Positions 53,702 to 64,000 of a stretch of DNA of 64,000 bases are shown here, piece by piece; within the stretch, counting starts at the first letter, position 1; every line of letters starts with the position of its first letter. Below the pieces are notes generated by a model. It was not told the origin of the DNA. It saw only the letters and a list, made by a program, of their open reading frames with translations, and made no database searches. This DNA is from Aeromonas tecta (GTDB lineage Bacteria > Pseudomonadota > Gammaproteobacteria > Enterobacterales > Aeromonadaceae), in assembly GCF_000820185.1 (NCBI RefSeq), contig NZ_CDCA01000036.1, positions 186,786 through 250,785 of the forward strand. The letters run 5' to 3'. Position numbers and translations under genes: made by a program.

Positions 53702-54268
53702 TCAGGCCAGCTGGGCCACCTTGATGACCTCGGCGATGCGGCCGAGCAGGCGCAGCGAACTCTGGTGCTCCATGGCATCGGCGGCGGCGCAGGCATCCTC
53801 GAGGATGGTGATGCGGTAATCCCTGTCGTGCCCGTCCCGGGTGGCGGCCTGAATGGCCCAGCTGGTGCTGACCCCGCACAGATAGAGATGATCGACCTGG
53901 TTGGCCCGCAGCGCCGGCTCCAGCGCCGTGCCGTAGAAGGGACTGACCCTGGGCTTGGTCAGCACCAGATCGCTTGTCTGCACGTCCAGCTCGGGGTGAA
54001 AATCGGTGCCGCTGCCGTCCAGCGACAGAGCGCCAAACTGCTGGGCCCGGCCAAACATGGGGGAATCCTTGGGCTGCAACTTGTAACCGGCATCGAAGCC
54101 CACCTTGATGAGGATCACCAGCCAGCCCTGGGCGCGGGCATGGGCCAGCGCCTGGTTCGCATGCTTGATGGCATCCTGCTCCACCACGTGAGCCGCCGAG
54201 GCGGCGATCCGACCGTCCGGGTGGGCAATGTCGTTGATAAAATCGATCACCAGCAGTGCCTTGTTCAT
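53702..54268 (-). CDS. Isochorismatase-family cysteine hydrolase
   Basis: The 188-residue cytoplasmic enzyme has the Asp-Lys-Cys triad of the family: Asp9 (LLVIDFIND), Lys105 (VLTKPRVSPFYGT) and Cys131 (LYLCGVSTSWAIQAATRDG). Typical activities are hydrolysis of amides such as nicotinamide, or of isochorismate. The substrate is not clear from sequence. AGGAG precedes the ATG. A run of four 13-bp units lies 18-69 bp upstream of the start. Confidence 0.88.
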   Translation of the reverse strand: MNKALLVIDFINDIAHPDGRIAASAAHVVEQDAIKHANQALAHARAQGWLVILIKVGFDAGYKLQPKDSPMFGRAQQFGALSLDGSGTDFHPELDVQTSDLVLTKPRVSPFYGTALEPALRANQVDHLYLCGVSTSWAIQAATRDGHDRDYRITILEDACAAADAMEHQSSLRLLGRIAEVIKVAQLA

Positions 54269-54285
54269 CCACTTTCTCCTGATTG

Positions 54286-54337
54286 TCTGACCCTATTATC
54301 TGACTCTATTATCTGACTCTGTTGCCTGACGCTATTC
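54286..54337. repeat. Four tandem 13-bp units upstream of the isochorismatase-fold gene
   Basis: Units of consensus TCTGACTCTATTA start at 54286, 54299, 54312 and 54325 and end at 54337. The first two differ at one base; the other two are more diverged. The array lies within the promoter/leader region of the divergent or downstream genes. Confidence 0.8.
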
Positions 54338-54459
54338 AGCCCTTTCGCCCGCCGACATCACCCAGGGGGCAGCCTTGTGGCATATAAATCACTAAATACA
54401 TCAGCATGGCAGATCAATATTCCATAAGTTAATTCACCAGCAGTTAAAAACACTAACCC

Positions 54460-55623
54460 TTATACCAGCCCCAGCGCGTAACGCAGCGCCATCTCCTTGA
54501 GCGGGCCCGCCTTGTCCGCCAGATTCAGCGCCAGATTGCGGGCCAGTTTGAGCGGCCCAATCTCGTTGCTGAACACGCCGTAGAAGAGATCCATCCCCGA
54601 CTGCATCAGCAGGTTGTCCGGGCGGCGCCTGCGCTCATAGCGCTCGGCCTGAGCCTGTTGGTGCCAGTTGCTGCCCGCCTTGGTGAGCAGCTCGACCCAG
54701 CAGGCCACGTCCTTGAAGCCGAGGTTGACCCCCTGCCCCGCCAGCGGATTGATGGTGTGGGCCGAGTCCCCAAGCAGCACCACCCGCCCGGCGTGATAGT
54801 CGTTGGCATGGCGGCGCACCAGCGGGAAGCTGCCCTTGCCGGTCACGCTGAACCCGCCGAGCCGGGCCGGGAAGTGGCGGCGCACCTCGATGGCCAGCGC
54901 TTCGTTGCTCAATGCCGACAGGGCACGAATGCGGGCCGGGCTGTCGTACCACACCAGGGAGCCGTGCTGACCCGGCAGCGGCAAAAAGGCGCGCGGGCCG
55001 CTTGGGGTGAACTGCTGCCAGGTGATGTCTTCTTGCCCGAAGTCGGTGTCGATATTGATCAGCATGCAGTGCTGGCGGTACTCGAAGCGCGACACGCCGA
55101 TGCCGGCGAGACGGCGGGTAAGGGACTCGGCGCCGTCGCAGGCCAGCACCCAGCGCGCCTGCAGTTCGGTGCCATCATCCAGGGTCAGCACCGCGGCATC
55201 CGCGCTCTGGCGCAGGCTCTGCACCGCCGCCGGGGTATGGGTCTGGATGTTGGGGAAATCTTCCATTCTTTTGAGCAGGGCGAGCTGCACCAGCCGGTTC
55301 TCGATGATGTAGCCGAGCTGGGGCAGCCCCAGATCGGCGGCGTCGAAGCGGGTGGCAAAGCCGTCCAGCTCCCAGGTCTCCAAGCGGCGGTAGGGGCACA
55401 GTCGCATCTGCTGCAGATGTTGCCAGGCACCGGCCTGATCCAGCAGCGCTACCGAGGCCTGGCTGATGGCGGAGACCCGCAGATCCAGCGGCTGCTCGGG
55501 GGCATAGGGCTCGGGCAGCTGGGTCTCGATGACCCGGATGGAGAGGCCTTGCGCCGCCAGCAGACAGGCGGTGGCTGCCCCGACCATGCCGGCGCCGACG
55601 ATGGCGATATCACAGTGTTCCAT
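54460..55623 (-). CDS. ubiF: 3-demethoxyubiquinol 3-hydroxylase UbiF
   Basis: UbiF is an FAD-dependent mono-oxygenase that adds the C-6 hydroxyl in aerobic ubiquinone biosynthesis. The 387-residue product has the N-terminal dinucleotide fold DIAIVGAGMVGAATACLLA. The family's second FAD motifs are also present: RVVLLGDSAHTINPLAGQGVNLGFKD (GD and the His-containing loop) and the preceding ARWVLACDGAES. The ATG at 55623 has AGGAAA upstream. It is divergent from miaB as in E. coli. Distinction from UbiH/UbiI rests on this synteny and on its length. Confidence 0.9.
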   Translation of the reverse strand: MEHCDIAIVGAGMVGAATACLLAAQGLSIRVIETQLPEPYAPEQPLDLRVSAISQASVALLDQAGAWQHLQQMRLCPYRRLETWELDGFATRFDAADLGLPQLGYIIENRLVQLALLKRMEDFPNIQTHTPAAVQSLRQSADAAVLTLDDGTELQARWVLACDGAESLTRRLAGIGVSRFEYRQHCMLINIDTDFGQEDITWQQFTPSGPRAFLPLPGQHGSLVWYDSPARIRALSALSNEALAIEVRRHFPARLGGFSVTGKGSFPLVRRHANDYHAGRVVLLGDSAHTINPLAGQGVNLGFKDVACWVELLTKAGSNWHQQAQAERYERRRRPDNLLMQSGMDLFYGVFSNEIGPLKLARNLALNLADKAGPLKEMALRYALGLV

Positions 55624-55889
55624 AGCGTATTTCCTGAAAAAGGGTCGCCCCGGACAAGGATAGAGGGGCCAAACCGAATGGGGGCATGATACCGCAAGGA
55701 CCTGCGATAAACAGTGAGACAAGCGGCGAATTACCGAGCCAAATCAGGGGCAAAGCCTGTACTGGCGGGAAGCTGGGGCCCACTGGCGAGCGGGATATTC
55801 GCTAGTCAGCATTCAGATTGCGGAGTAAAATGCCCGGTCGTTTGACCCTGTCAAATTTTAAAAACAGCCAAAAACAGCCAAGAGTAGCA

Positions 55890-57323
55890 ATGAGCAAGAA
55901 ACTTCATATCAAGACCTGGGGCTGCCAGATGAACGAGTATGACTCGTCCAAGATGGCGGACTTGTTGGACGCCAGCAATGGCTACACCCTGACCGAGGAG
56001 CCCGCAGAGGCCGATGTCTTGCTGCTCAACACCTGCTCCATCCGTGAGAAGGCTCAGGAGAAGGTGTTCCACCAGCTCGGTCGCTGGAAGAAGCTCAAGC
56101 TGAAAAAGCCAGGCCTGGTGATAGGCGTCGGTGGCTGCGTCGCCTCCCAGGAAGGGGAAGCCCTGCGCAGCCGCGCCCCCTATGTGGACATAGTCTTCGG
56201 CCCGCAGACCCTCCATCGTCTGCCCGCCATGATCAAGCAGGTGCAGGAAGGCCGGGGTGCCCAGGTGGACATCGCCTTCCCCGAAATAGAGAAGTTCGAC
56301 AACCTGCCGGAGCCGCGCGCCGAGGGGGTCACCGCCTTCGTCTCCATCATGGAAGGCTGCTCCAAATACTGCTCCTTCTGCGTGGTGCCTTACACCCGTG
56401 GCGAAGAGGTGAGCCGCCCGCTCGACGACGTGCTCTACGAGATAGCCCAGCTCGCCCAGCAAGGCGTGCGCGAGGTGAACCTGCTCGGTCAGAACGTCAA
56501 CGCCTACCGCGGCCCGACTTTTGATGACAATCACTGCAGCTTCGCCGAGCTGCTGAGGCTGGTGGCGGCCATCGACGGCATCGACCGCATCCGCTACACC
56601 ACCAGCCACCCCATCGAGTTCACCGACGACATCATCGAGGTCTATAGAGACACCCCCGAGGTAGTCAGCTTCCTGCACCTGCCGGTGCAAAGCGGCTCGG
56701 ATCGCATCCTGACCATGATGAAGCGCCCGCACACCGTGCTGGAGTACAAGTCCAAGATCCGCCGCCTGCGCGCCGTTCGCCCCGACATCACCATGAGCTC
56801 GGATTTCATCGTCGGCTTCCCGAACGAGACGGACGAGGACTTCGAGGCCACCATGAAGCTGATCGAAGAGATCAACTTCGACATGAGCTTCAGCTTCATC
56901 TACAGCCCGCGCCCCGGCACTCCGGCCGCCGACCTGCCGGACGACGTCGACATGGAGGTGAAGAAGGCCCGCCTCGCCCGGCTGCAAAACCAGATCAATC
57001 ACCAGTCCATGCTCATCGGCCGCGCCATGCTGGGCTCGGTGCAGCGCATCCTGGTGGAGGGGCCCTCCAAGATGGATCCCATGCAGCTGTCTGGCCGCAC
57101 CGAGAACAACCGGGTGGTCAACTTCGAGGGTCCCCATACGCTGATTGGCGGCTTCGCCGACGTGGAGATCACCGATGTGCGTCCTTACTCCTTGCGCGGT
57201 CGCTTCATCCGCGGGGAAGATGAGATGAACCTGCGCATCGCCACGGCGCCCCAGGAGATCCTGGCCCGTCGCCCGGACAATGTACCGGATGAGCTGGGCG
57301 TTGCCGCCTTCAGGCCCCATTGA
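55890..57323 (+). CDS. miaB: tRNA-2-methylthio-N6-dimethylallyladenosine synthase
   Basis: MiaB is a radical-SAM enzyme that adds the methylthio group to i6A37 in tRNA. The 477-residue product has the N-terminal cluster ligands Cys12, Cys49 and Cys83 and the radical-SAM motif [10 protein letters not shown]-terminal TRAM domain (about 380-445) completes it. The ATG at 55890 gives the standard [19 protein letters not shown] start. A 10-bp direct duplication (AAAACAGCCA twice, 55861-55880) lies in the leader. First gene of the miaB-ybeZ-ybeY-corC-lnt block. Confidence 0.97.
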   Translation: MSKKLHIKTWGCQMNEYDSSKMADLLDASNGYTLTEEPAEADVLLLNTCSIREKAQEKVFHQLGRWKKLKLKKPGLVIGVGGCVASQEGEALRSRAPYVDIVFGPQTLHRLPAMIKQVQEGRGAQVDIAFPEIEKFDNLPEPRAEGVTAFVSIMEGCSKYCSFCVVPYTRGEEVSRPLDDVLYEIAQLAQQGVREVNLLGQNVNAYRGPTFDDNHCSFAELLRLVAAIDGIDRIRYTTSHPIEFTDDIIEVYRDTPEVVSFLHLPVQSGSDRILTMMKRPHTVLEYKSKIRRLRAVRPDITMSSDFIVGFPNETDEDFEATMKLIEEINFDMSFSFIYSPRPGTPAADLPDDVDMEVKKARLARLQNQINHQSMLIGRAMLGSVQRILVEGPSKMDPMQLSGRTENNRVVNFEGPHTLIGGFADVEITDVRPYSLRGRFIRGEDEMNLRIATAPQEILARRPDNVPDELGVAAFRPH

Positions 57324-57378
57324 TCAATCATCGCCATCCGGCACGGCCGGATGGCGAAACAGCTGAGACGAGGACACT

Positions 57379-58425
57379 TTGAGCCGACACATCTCGACCC
57401 TGAACCTGCATCTGGAGCCCGCCGACAATCAGCGCCTCGCCAGCCTGTGCGGTCCCTTTGACGACAACCTCAAGCAGCTGGAACGCCGCCTCGGCGTCGA
57501 GATCAGCTACCGTGACAACCACTTCCAAGTGCTCGGCAAGCAGGCGCAGATCGATGCCGCCGCCGTCATCCTCAAGCACCTCTATGTGGAAACCCAGCCG
57601 CTCAAGGGTGGCAAGGTGACCGACATCACCCCCGACCTGGTGCACCTGACGGTGCAAGAGTCCCGGGTTCTGGAGCAGAACGAGGAAGACGTACCGGGTC
57701 AGCCCTATGGCAAGGAAGTGACGGTCAAGACCAAGCGCGGCCTCATCAAGCCCCGCAGCCCGAATCAGGCCCAGTACATCGCCAATATCGTGCGCCACGA
57801 CATCAGCTTCGGCATAGGCCCGGCCGGTACCGGCAAGACCTATCTGGCGGTAGCTGCCGCGGTGGATGCGCTGGAGCGCCAGGAGATCCGTCGCATCCTG
57901 CTGACCCGCCCGGCGGTGGAAGCGGGCGAGAAACTCGGCTTCCTGCCCGGCGATCTCTCCCAGAAGGTGGATCCTTATCTGCGTCCGCTCTACGACGCCC
58001 TGTTCGAGATGCTGGGTTTCGAGCGCGTCGAGAAGCTGATGGAGCGCAACATCATCGAGGTAGCGCCGCTCGCCTATATGCGCGGCCGCACCCTGAACGA
58101 CGCCTTCATCATCTTGGACGAGGCCCAGAACACCACCACCGAGCAGATGAAGATGTTCCTGACCCGCATCGGCTTCAACTCCAAGGCGGTGGTCACCGGC
58201 GACATCACTCAGGTGGACTTGCCGCGCAGCACCAAATCCGGTCTGCGCCATGCGCTGGAAGTGCTGCAGGGTGTCGATGGCCTGTCGTTCAACTTCTTCG
58301 AGTCCAAAGACGTGGTGCGCCACCCCGTGGTAGCCCGCATCGTGCAAGCCTATGAGGCGTTCGACGCGACGCAGGCCGAGGCCATTCCTGCCAAAGCCAA
58401 TTCAACAAAAGAGAGTACTAAATGA
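57379..58425 (+). CDS. ybeZ: PhoH-family ATPase YbeZ (PhoL), TTG start
   Basis: This cytoplasmic P-loop ATPase works with the endoribonuclease YbeY in rRNA maturation. The 348-residue product has Walker A GPAGTGKT (147-154) and Walker [11 protein letters not shown] accept a TTG start at 57379 because GAGG is 5 bp upstream and the product then begins [14 protein letters not shown]. Its stop overlaps the ybeY start by 4 bp, so the two partners are translationally coupled. Confidence 0.95.
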   Translation: MSRHISTLNLHLEPADNQRLASLCGPFDDNLKQLERRLGVEISYRDNHFQVLGKQAQIDAAAVILKHLYVETQPLKGGKVTDITPDLVHLTVQESRVLEQNEEDVPGQPYGKEVTVKTKRGLIKPRSPNQAQYIANIVRHDISFGIGPAGTGKTYLAVAAAVDALERQEIRRILLTRPAVEAGEKLGFLPGDLSQKVDPYLRPLYDALFEMLGFERVEKLMERNIIEVAPLAYMRGRTLNDAFIILDEAQNTTTEQMKMFLTRIGFNSKAVVTGDITQVDLPRSTKSGLRHALEVLQGVDGLSFNFFESKDVVRHPVVARIVQAYEAFDATQAEAIPAKANSTKESTK

Positions 58426-58892
58426 GCGTGACCCTGGATCTGCAACTGGCCTGCGCCAGCCCGGAAGGCCTGCCGACCGAGGCCCAGCTGCAAGGCTGGC
58501 TCGACGGCACCATACTGGGTTTCCAGGAAGAAGCCGAGGTGACGGTGCGGCTGGTGGACGAGGCCGAGAGCCGCGAGCTCAACCACACCTATCGTGGCAA
58601 GGATAAGCCCACCAACGTGCTCTCCTTCCCGTTCGAAGCCCCTCCCGGCATGGATCTGCCCCTGCTCGGGGATCTGGTGATCTGTCGCCAGGTGGTGGAA
58701 GCCGAGGCCATCGAGCAAAATAAACCGCTGGAGGCCCACTGGGCTCACATGGTTGTGCACGGCAGTCTGCATCTGCTAGGTTATGACCATATCGAGGATG
58801 AGGAAGCAGAAGAGATGGAACAGCTCGAGCGCGACATCATGCAGGAGCTCGGCTTCCCCGATCCCTATCTCGACGACGAAGTCGACGTATAA
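58422..58892 (+). CDS. ybeY: Endoribonuclease / rRNA maturation factor YbeY
   Basis: YbeY is a zinc-dependent single-strand endoribonuclease needed for 16S rRNA 3' processing and ribosome quality control. The 156-residue product has the conserved [11 protein letters not shown] (H-x3-H-x5-H) zinc motif near residues 115-125 and the upstream Lys/Arg-containing [14 protein letters not shown]. Overlaps ybeZ (ATGA). A 36-bp hairpin follows the stop before corC. Confidence 0.96.
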   Translation: MSVTLDLQLACASPEGLPTEAQLQGWLDGTILGFQEEAEVTVRLVDEAESRELNHTYRGKDKPTNVLSFPFEAPPGMDLPLLGDLVICRQVVEAEAIEQNKPLEAHWAHMVVHGSLHLLGYDHIEDEEAEEMEQLERDIMQELGFPDPYLDDEVDV

Positions 58893-58901
58893 AGGCAGCC
58901 T

Positions 58902-58937
58902 GGATGGTCACCCGATTGAAACAGAAGGTGGCCATCC
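58902..58937 (+). other. Intercistronic stem-loop between ybeY and corC
   Basis: GGATGGTCACC / GGTGGCCATCC form an 11-bp stem with one G-U pair and a 14-base loop. No T run follows, so it is unlikely to end transcription. It may protect or cleave the mRNA. Confidence 0.55.
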
Positions 58938-58992
58938 TTATATTGCCAAGACAAGCATTCCTATGTGTTCACACGAGTAACCAAGAGAGAAA

Positions 58993-59874
58993 ATGACCGA
59001 CGATCACCCTAGTACCGGCTCGCCGAAGAAAACCTGGCTCGATAAACTCAGCCAACTCTTCCAGGGCGAGCCAAAAGACCGCAACGATTTGGTGGAAGTG
59101 ATAGCCGACGCCGAGGAGCGAGACCTCATCGATCAGGACACCAAGGACATGATCGAGGGCGTGCTCGAAATTGCCGAGCTGCGTGTGCGCGACATCATGA
59201 TCCCCCGCTCCCAGATGGTGACCATCGAGAAGTCCCAACCGGTGGACGAGTTCCTGCCGGTCATCATCGAATCCGGCCACTCCCGCTTCCCGGTGATCAA
59301 CGAAGACAAGGATCATGTGGAGGGCATCTTGCTCGCCAAGGATCTGTTGCCGTTCGGCTTTGGCGGCCACCACGCCAGCGAGCCACTGCAGCTCGAGCAA
59401 ATCTTGCGTCCTACCGTGATCGTGCCCGAAAGCAAGCGGGTTGACCGTCTGCTCAAGGAGTTCCGCGAAGAGCGCTACCACATGGCCATAGTGGTGGACG
59501 AGTTTGGCGGTGTCTCCGGTCTGGTGACCATCGAAGACATACTGGAGCTCATCGTCGGCGAGATTGACGACGAGTTCGACGACATCGAGGACGAGCCGGA
59601 AGAGATCCGCCGCATCAGCAAGCGGGTCTTCTCGGTCAGCGCCCTCACCGAGATCGAAGACTTCAACGACTTCTTCGGCACCCAGTTCAGCGATGAAGAG
59701 GTAGACACGGTCGGCGGCCTGGTGATGCACGCCTTCAGCCACCTGCCGAAGAAGGGCGAGGAGATCGAGCTCGACGGCTACCTGTTCAAGGTGATGCACG
59801 CGGACCGTCGTCGCCTGCAGCAGCTGCAGGTGAAGATCCCGGAAAACCACCCGGCGGCCCAGCCGGAGTCCTGA
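58993..59874 (+). CDS. corC: CorC/HlyC-family CBS-domain protein (magnesium/cobalt efflux)
   Basis: The 293-residue cytoplasmic protein has two CBS domains (about 70-190, RDIMIPRSQMVTI and MAIVVDEFGGVSGLVTIEDILE) and a C-terminal CorC_HlyC (transporter-associated) domain (about 205-285). It lacks the N-terminal DUF21 membrane region, as expected for the YbeX/CorC type. In E. coli it affects Mg2+/Co2+ efflux and ribosome physiology. It follows ybeY by 100 bp. A GC-rich hairpin lies downstream. Confidence 0.93.
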   Translation: MTDDHPSTGSPKKTWLDKLSQLFQGEPKDRNDLVEVIADAEERDLIDQDTKDMIEGVLEIAELRVRDIMIPRSQMVTIEKSQPVDEFLPVIIESGHSRFPVINEDKDHVEGILLAKDLLPFGFGGHHASEPLQLEQILRPTVIVPESKRVDRLLKEFREERYHMAIVVDEFGGVSGLVTIEDILELIVGEIDDEFDDIEDEPEEIRRISKRVFSVSALTEIEDFNDFFGTQFSDEEVDTVGGLVMHAFSHLPKKGEEIELDGYLFKVMHADRRRLQQLQVKIPENHPAAQPES

Positions 59875-59903
59875 TCCCGTTCTTCCCGCAGTCTGACGAT
59901 GTT

Positions 59904-59935
59904 GCGCCCCTCTTGCAGGGGCGCTTGTCATTTCA
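59904..59935 (+). terminator. Hairpin after corC
   Basis: GCGCCCCT / AGGGGCGC with a 5-base loop and a TTGTCATTT tail. It could attenuate transcription from corC into lnt. Confidence 0.6.
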
Positions 59936-60085
59936 ACGCTACCCTCTTGCCAGCCTTGTCCCTGCCGACACCACCTCGATACAACACCAAAATCCCGATA
60001 GCCGGGAGGCTCGCCGTTGACCCTGTTTACGGTTAAGATGTCGGCCACTTAACTTTTATTCAGCCCAATTCGAGCCCCTAGACCA

Positions 60086-61615
60086 GTGAAATCGAAACTT
60101 CTGACAAGCCTATGTGCCTTTGCTTGTGGCGCCCTCGCCGTGCTGGCCTTCTCCCCCTTTGGCTACTGGCCCCTGGTCATTCCCTCCCTGCTCGGGCTCT
60201 ATGCCCTGGTGGACAAAGCCAGCCCCAGACAGGCCGCCTGGCGCGGTTTTGGTTATGCCATGGGCCTCTTCCTGCCGGGTCAGTGGTGGATCCACGTCAG
60301 CATGACCGAGTTCGGTGGCATCCCGCTGCCGGCCGCCTTCGTGTTGCTGGCCGGGCTCGCGGCCTATCTGTCGCTCTACCCGACCCTGGCCTGCTGGCTG
60401 TTTGCCCGCTTCTTCAGTGGTCGCCACTGGAGCCGCTGGCTGCTCGCCTTCCCGGCGCTCTGGCTGGTGGCCGACTGGCTGCGGGGCTGGGTGATGACCG
60501 GCTACCCCTGGCTCTGGTTTGGTTACACCCAGATTGACGGTCCCCTCAAGGGCTTCGCCCCCATCTTCGGGGTGCAGGGCATCACGCTGGCCCTGCTGCT
60601 CTGTGCCTCTGCCCTCTGGCTGACCTGGCAGAGCCGCAAGCCGGCCTGGCTGCTGCTGCCCGTCGCCCTGGTGGGCGCGGCGCAAGGGCTGATGCAGCTG
60701 AACTGGGTGACCCGGGGCGAGCCGGTCAAGGTGGCGCTGGTGCAGGGCAACATCGCCCAGTCCCTCAAGTGGGATCCGGAGGCGCTGATCCCGACGGTGC
60801 GCACCTATCAGGATCTCAGCCGCGAGAATCAGGACGCCGACATCATCATCTGGCCGGAATCCGCGATCCCGGCCATCGAGAAGGAGATGGGCACCTATCT
60901 GGAGAGCCTGGACAAGGCGATGAAGGTGAACGACACCGGCTTGCTGGCGGGCATCATCCATTACGATCAACAGCAGCAGCGTTTCTTCAACACCGTGCTC
61001 GGCATGGGGGTGCAGGATCTGGACGGCAAAGAGTCCTACCACTACGAACACAAGAACCGCTACTACAAGTACCACCTGCTGCCCATCGGCGAGTTCGTGC
61101 CCTTTGAAGATCTGCTGCGCCCTATCGCGCCCTTCTTCAACCTGCCCATGTCCTCCTTCAGTCGGGGTGACGAGGTGCAACCGAACCTGATCGCCAAGGG
61201 GCTCAAGTTCGCCGCCGCCATCTGCTACGAGATCATCTTCCCGGACGAGGTGCGTCGCAACGTGCAGCCGGATACCGACTTCCTGCTGACCGTTTCCAAC
61301 GACGCCTGGTTCGGCACCAGTATCGGCCCCTGGCAGCACATGGAAATCGCCCGCATGCGCGCCCTGGAGCTCGCTCGCCCGCTGCTGCGCGACACCAACA
61401 CCGGCATCACCATAGTCACCGAAATCGACGGCAGCATCATCGCCCAGATCCCGCAGTTCGAAGCCGGGGTGCTGCGCGCCGAGGTGCGTCCGGCCCACGG
61501 CTCGACCCCTTATCTGCGCTTTGGCAGCTGGCCGCTGTATGGCATCGCCGCCCTGCTGCTCGGCCTCGCGCTGGCACTGCGGCCTCGCGCCCACCCCTGG
61601 GCCCGTCAGCTCTAA
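60086..61615 (+). CDS. lnt: Apolipoprotein N-acyltransferase, GTG start
   Basis: Lnt adds the third acyl chain to the N-terminal Cys of lipoproteins in the inner membrane. The 509-residue product has N-terminal membrane helices (about 1-200) and a periplasmic nitrilase-like domain with the catalytic triad Glu258 (WPESAIP), Lys328 (YYKYHLLPIGE) and Cys380 (AAICYEIIFPD). One C-terminal helix (about 480-500) follows. A GTG at 60086 gives the canonical MKSKLL start. A strong terminator follows. Confidence 0.96.
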   Translation: MKSKLLTSLCAFACGALAVLAFSPFGYWPLVIPSLLGLYALVDKASPRQAAWRGFGYAMGLFLPGQWWIHVSMTEFGGIPLPAAFVLLAGLAAYLSLYPTLACWLFARFFSGRHWSRWLLAFPALWLVADWLRGWVMTGYPWLWFGYTQIDGPLKGFAPIFGVQGITLALLLCASALWLTWQSRKPAWLLLPVALVGAAQGLMQLNWVTRGEPVKVALVQGNIAQSLKWDPEALIPTVRTYQDLSRENQDADIIIWPESAIPAIEKEMGTYLESLDKAMKVNDTGLLAGIIHYDQQQQRFFNTVLGMGVQDLDGKESYHYEHKNRYYKYHLLPIGEFVPFEDLLRPIAPFFNLPMSSFSRGDEVQPNLIAKGLKFAAAICYEIIFPDEVRRNVQPDTDFLLTVSNDAWFGTSIGPWQHMEIARMRALELARPLLRDTNTGITIVTEIDGSIIAQIPQFEAGVLRAEVRPAHGSTPYLRFGSWPLYGIAALLLGLALALRPRAHPWARQL

Positions 61616-61640
61616 GAAGACGCGAAAATGTGTCGCCCAT

Positions 61641-61671
61641 AAAAGAGGCGCCCTCATGGGGCGCCTCTTTT
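61641..61671. terminator. Bidirectional terminator after lnt
   Basis: AAAAGAGGCGCCC / GGGGCGCCTCTTTT with a 4-base loop, between the convergent lnt and ybeL genes. Confidence 0.9.
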
Positions 61672-61702
61672 CATTGCATCATAGGACTGGCTCGAAGGCC
61701 AC

Positions 61703-64000
<2,298 letters not shown>

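Noticed and set aside
54286..54337. Tandem repeats considered as a CRISPR array
   Set aside because: The units are 13 bp and contiguous with no spacers, and no cas genes are present.
55851..57320. A 489-codon open frame on the minus strand opposite miaB
   Set aside because: It mirrors miaB codon structure, has no recognisable domain and no ribosome binding site.
60110..61657. A 515-codon open frame on the minus strand opposite lnt
   Set aside because: Composition (Gly/Gln/His/Arg-rich, no hydrophobic core) and full antisense overlap mark it as a shadow.

Overview
The window is about 60% GC, gene-dense, and reads as a chromosomal segment of a gammaproteobacterium, most probably Aeromonas. 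That assignment is inference from gene content and order: pilMNOPQ divergent from mrcA, the ubiF / miaB-ybeZ-ybeY-corC-lnt / ybeL / leuS block, a four-gene frdABCD operon, an earP-efp pair, and many chemotaxis and c-di-GMP genes. No rRNA or tRNA gene, insertion sequence, prophage or CRISPR array was seen. Both window edges cut genes (pilQ on the left, leuS on the right).

Layout. 1-3869 (minus): type IVa pilus assembly genes pilM-N-O-P-Q, with pilQ cut. 4167-12179: PBP1A (mrcA), OxyR, a 4HB-type chemoreceptor, a CGWC thioredoxin-fold protein, an MBL-fold exported protein with an altered metal motif, and a divergent LysR regulator. 12227-18780: a membrane protein, then a chaperone-usher fimbrial operon (pilin, chaperone, usher, second chaperone, adhesin-like subunit). 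19036-27467: M23 peptidase, MATE transporter, MscM-like channel, GDPD phosphodiesterase, and a dCache chemoreceptor carrying the amino-acid-binding residue pattern. 27468-33962: a long AT-rich regulatory region, frdABCD, then yjiH-yjiG with an M20 peptidase. 34017-39813: a YcaQ-type glycosylase, a methyltransferase, an SDR oxidoreductase leading into a QseB/QseC-like two-component system behind a perfect PmrA/QseB-type box, and a retropepsin-like periplasmic protein. 39814-46018: guaC with a terminator-like hairpin in its leader and a decayed duplicate of its 3' end downstream, then earP-efp, yjdF, a DUF3530 protein and a D-2-hydroxyacid dehydrogenase. 46075-54268: accessory and signalling genes: a glycine-zipper protein, two diguanylate cyclases, a nitroreductase, a HAD phosphatase coupled to an unknown 81-residue protein, a LysR regulator, a cold-shock/Excalibur fusion and an isochorismatase-fold hydrolase. 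54460-64000: the conserved ubiquinone / tRNA modification / ribosome maturation / lipoprotein maturation block and leuS.

How the parts work together. The window links surface structures (type IV pili, fimbriae) with c-di-GMP synthesis and two chemoreceptors, and it contains anaerobic energy metabolism (frd) with an FNR-like site spaced for class II activation. EarP next to an EF-P with Arg32 points to arginine rhamnosylation of EF-P for polyproline translation. No clear undescribed defence or mobile system is visible. The most unusual items are the guaC 3'-end relic, the guaC leader hairpin, the PmrA/QseB-type box upstream of an SDR-regulator-kinase operon whose SDR lacks the catalytic Ser, a 12-codon uORF coupled to yjdF, a four-unit 13-bp tandem array, a duplicated FrdA tail, and the two-chaperone fimbrial cluster.
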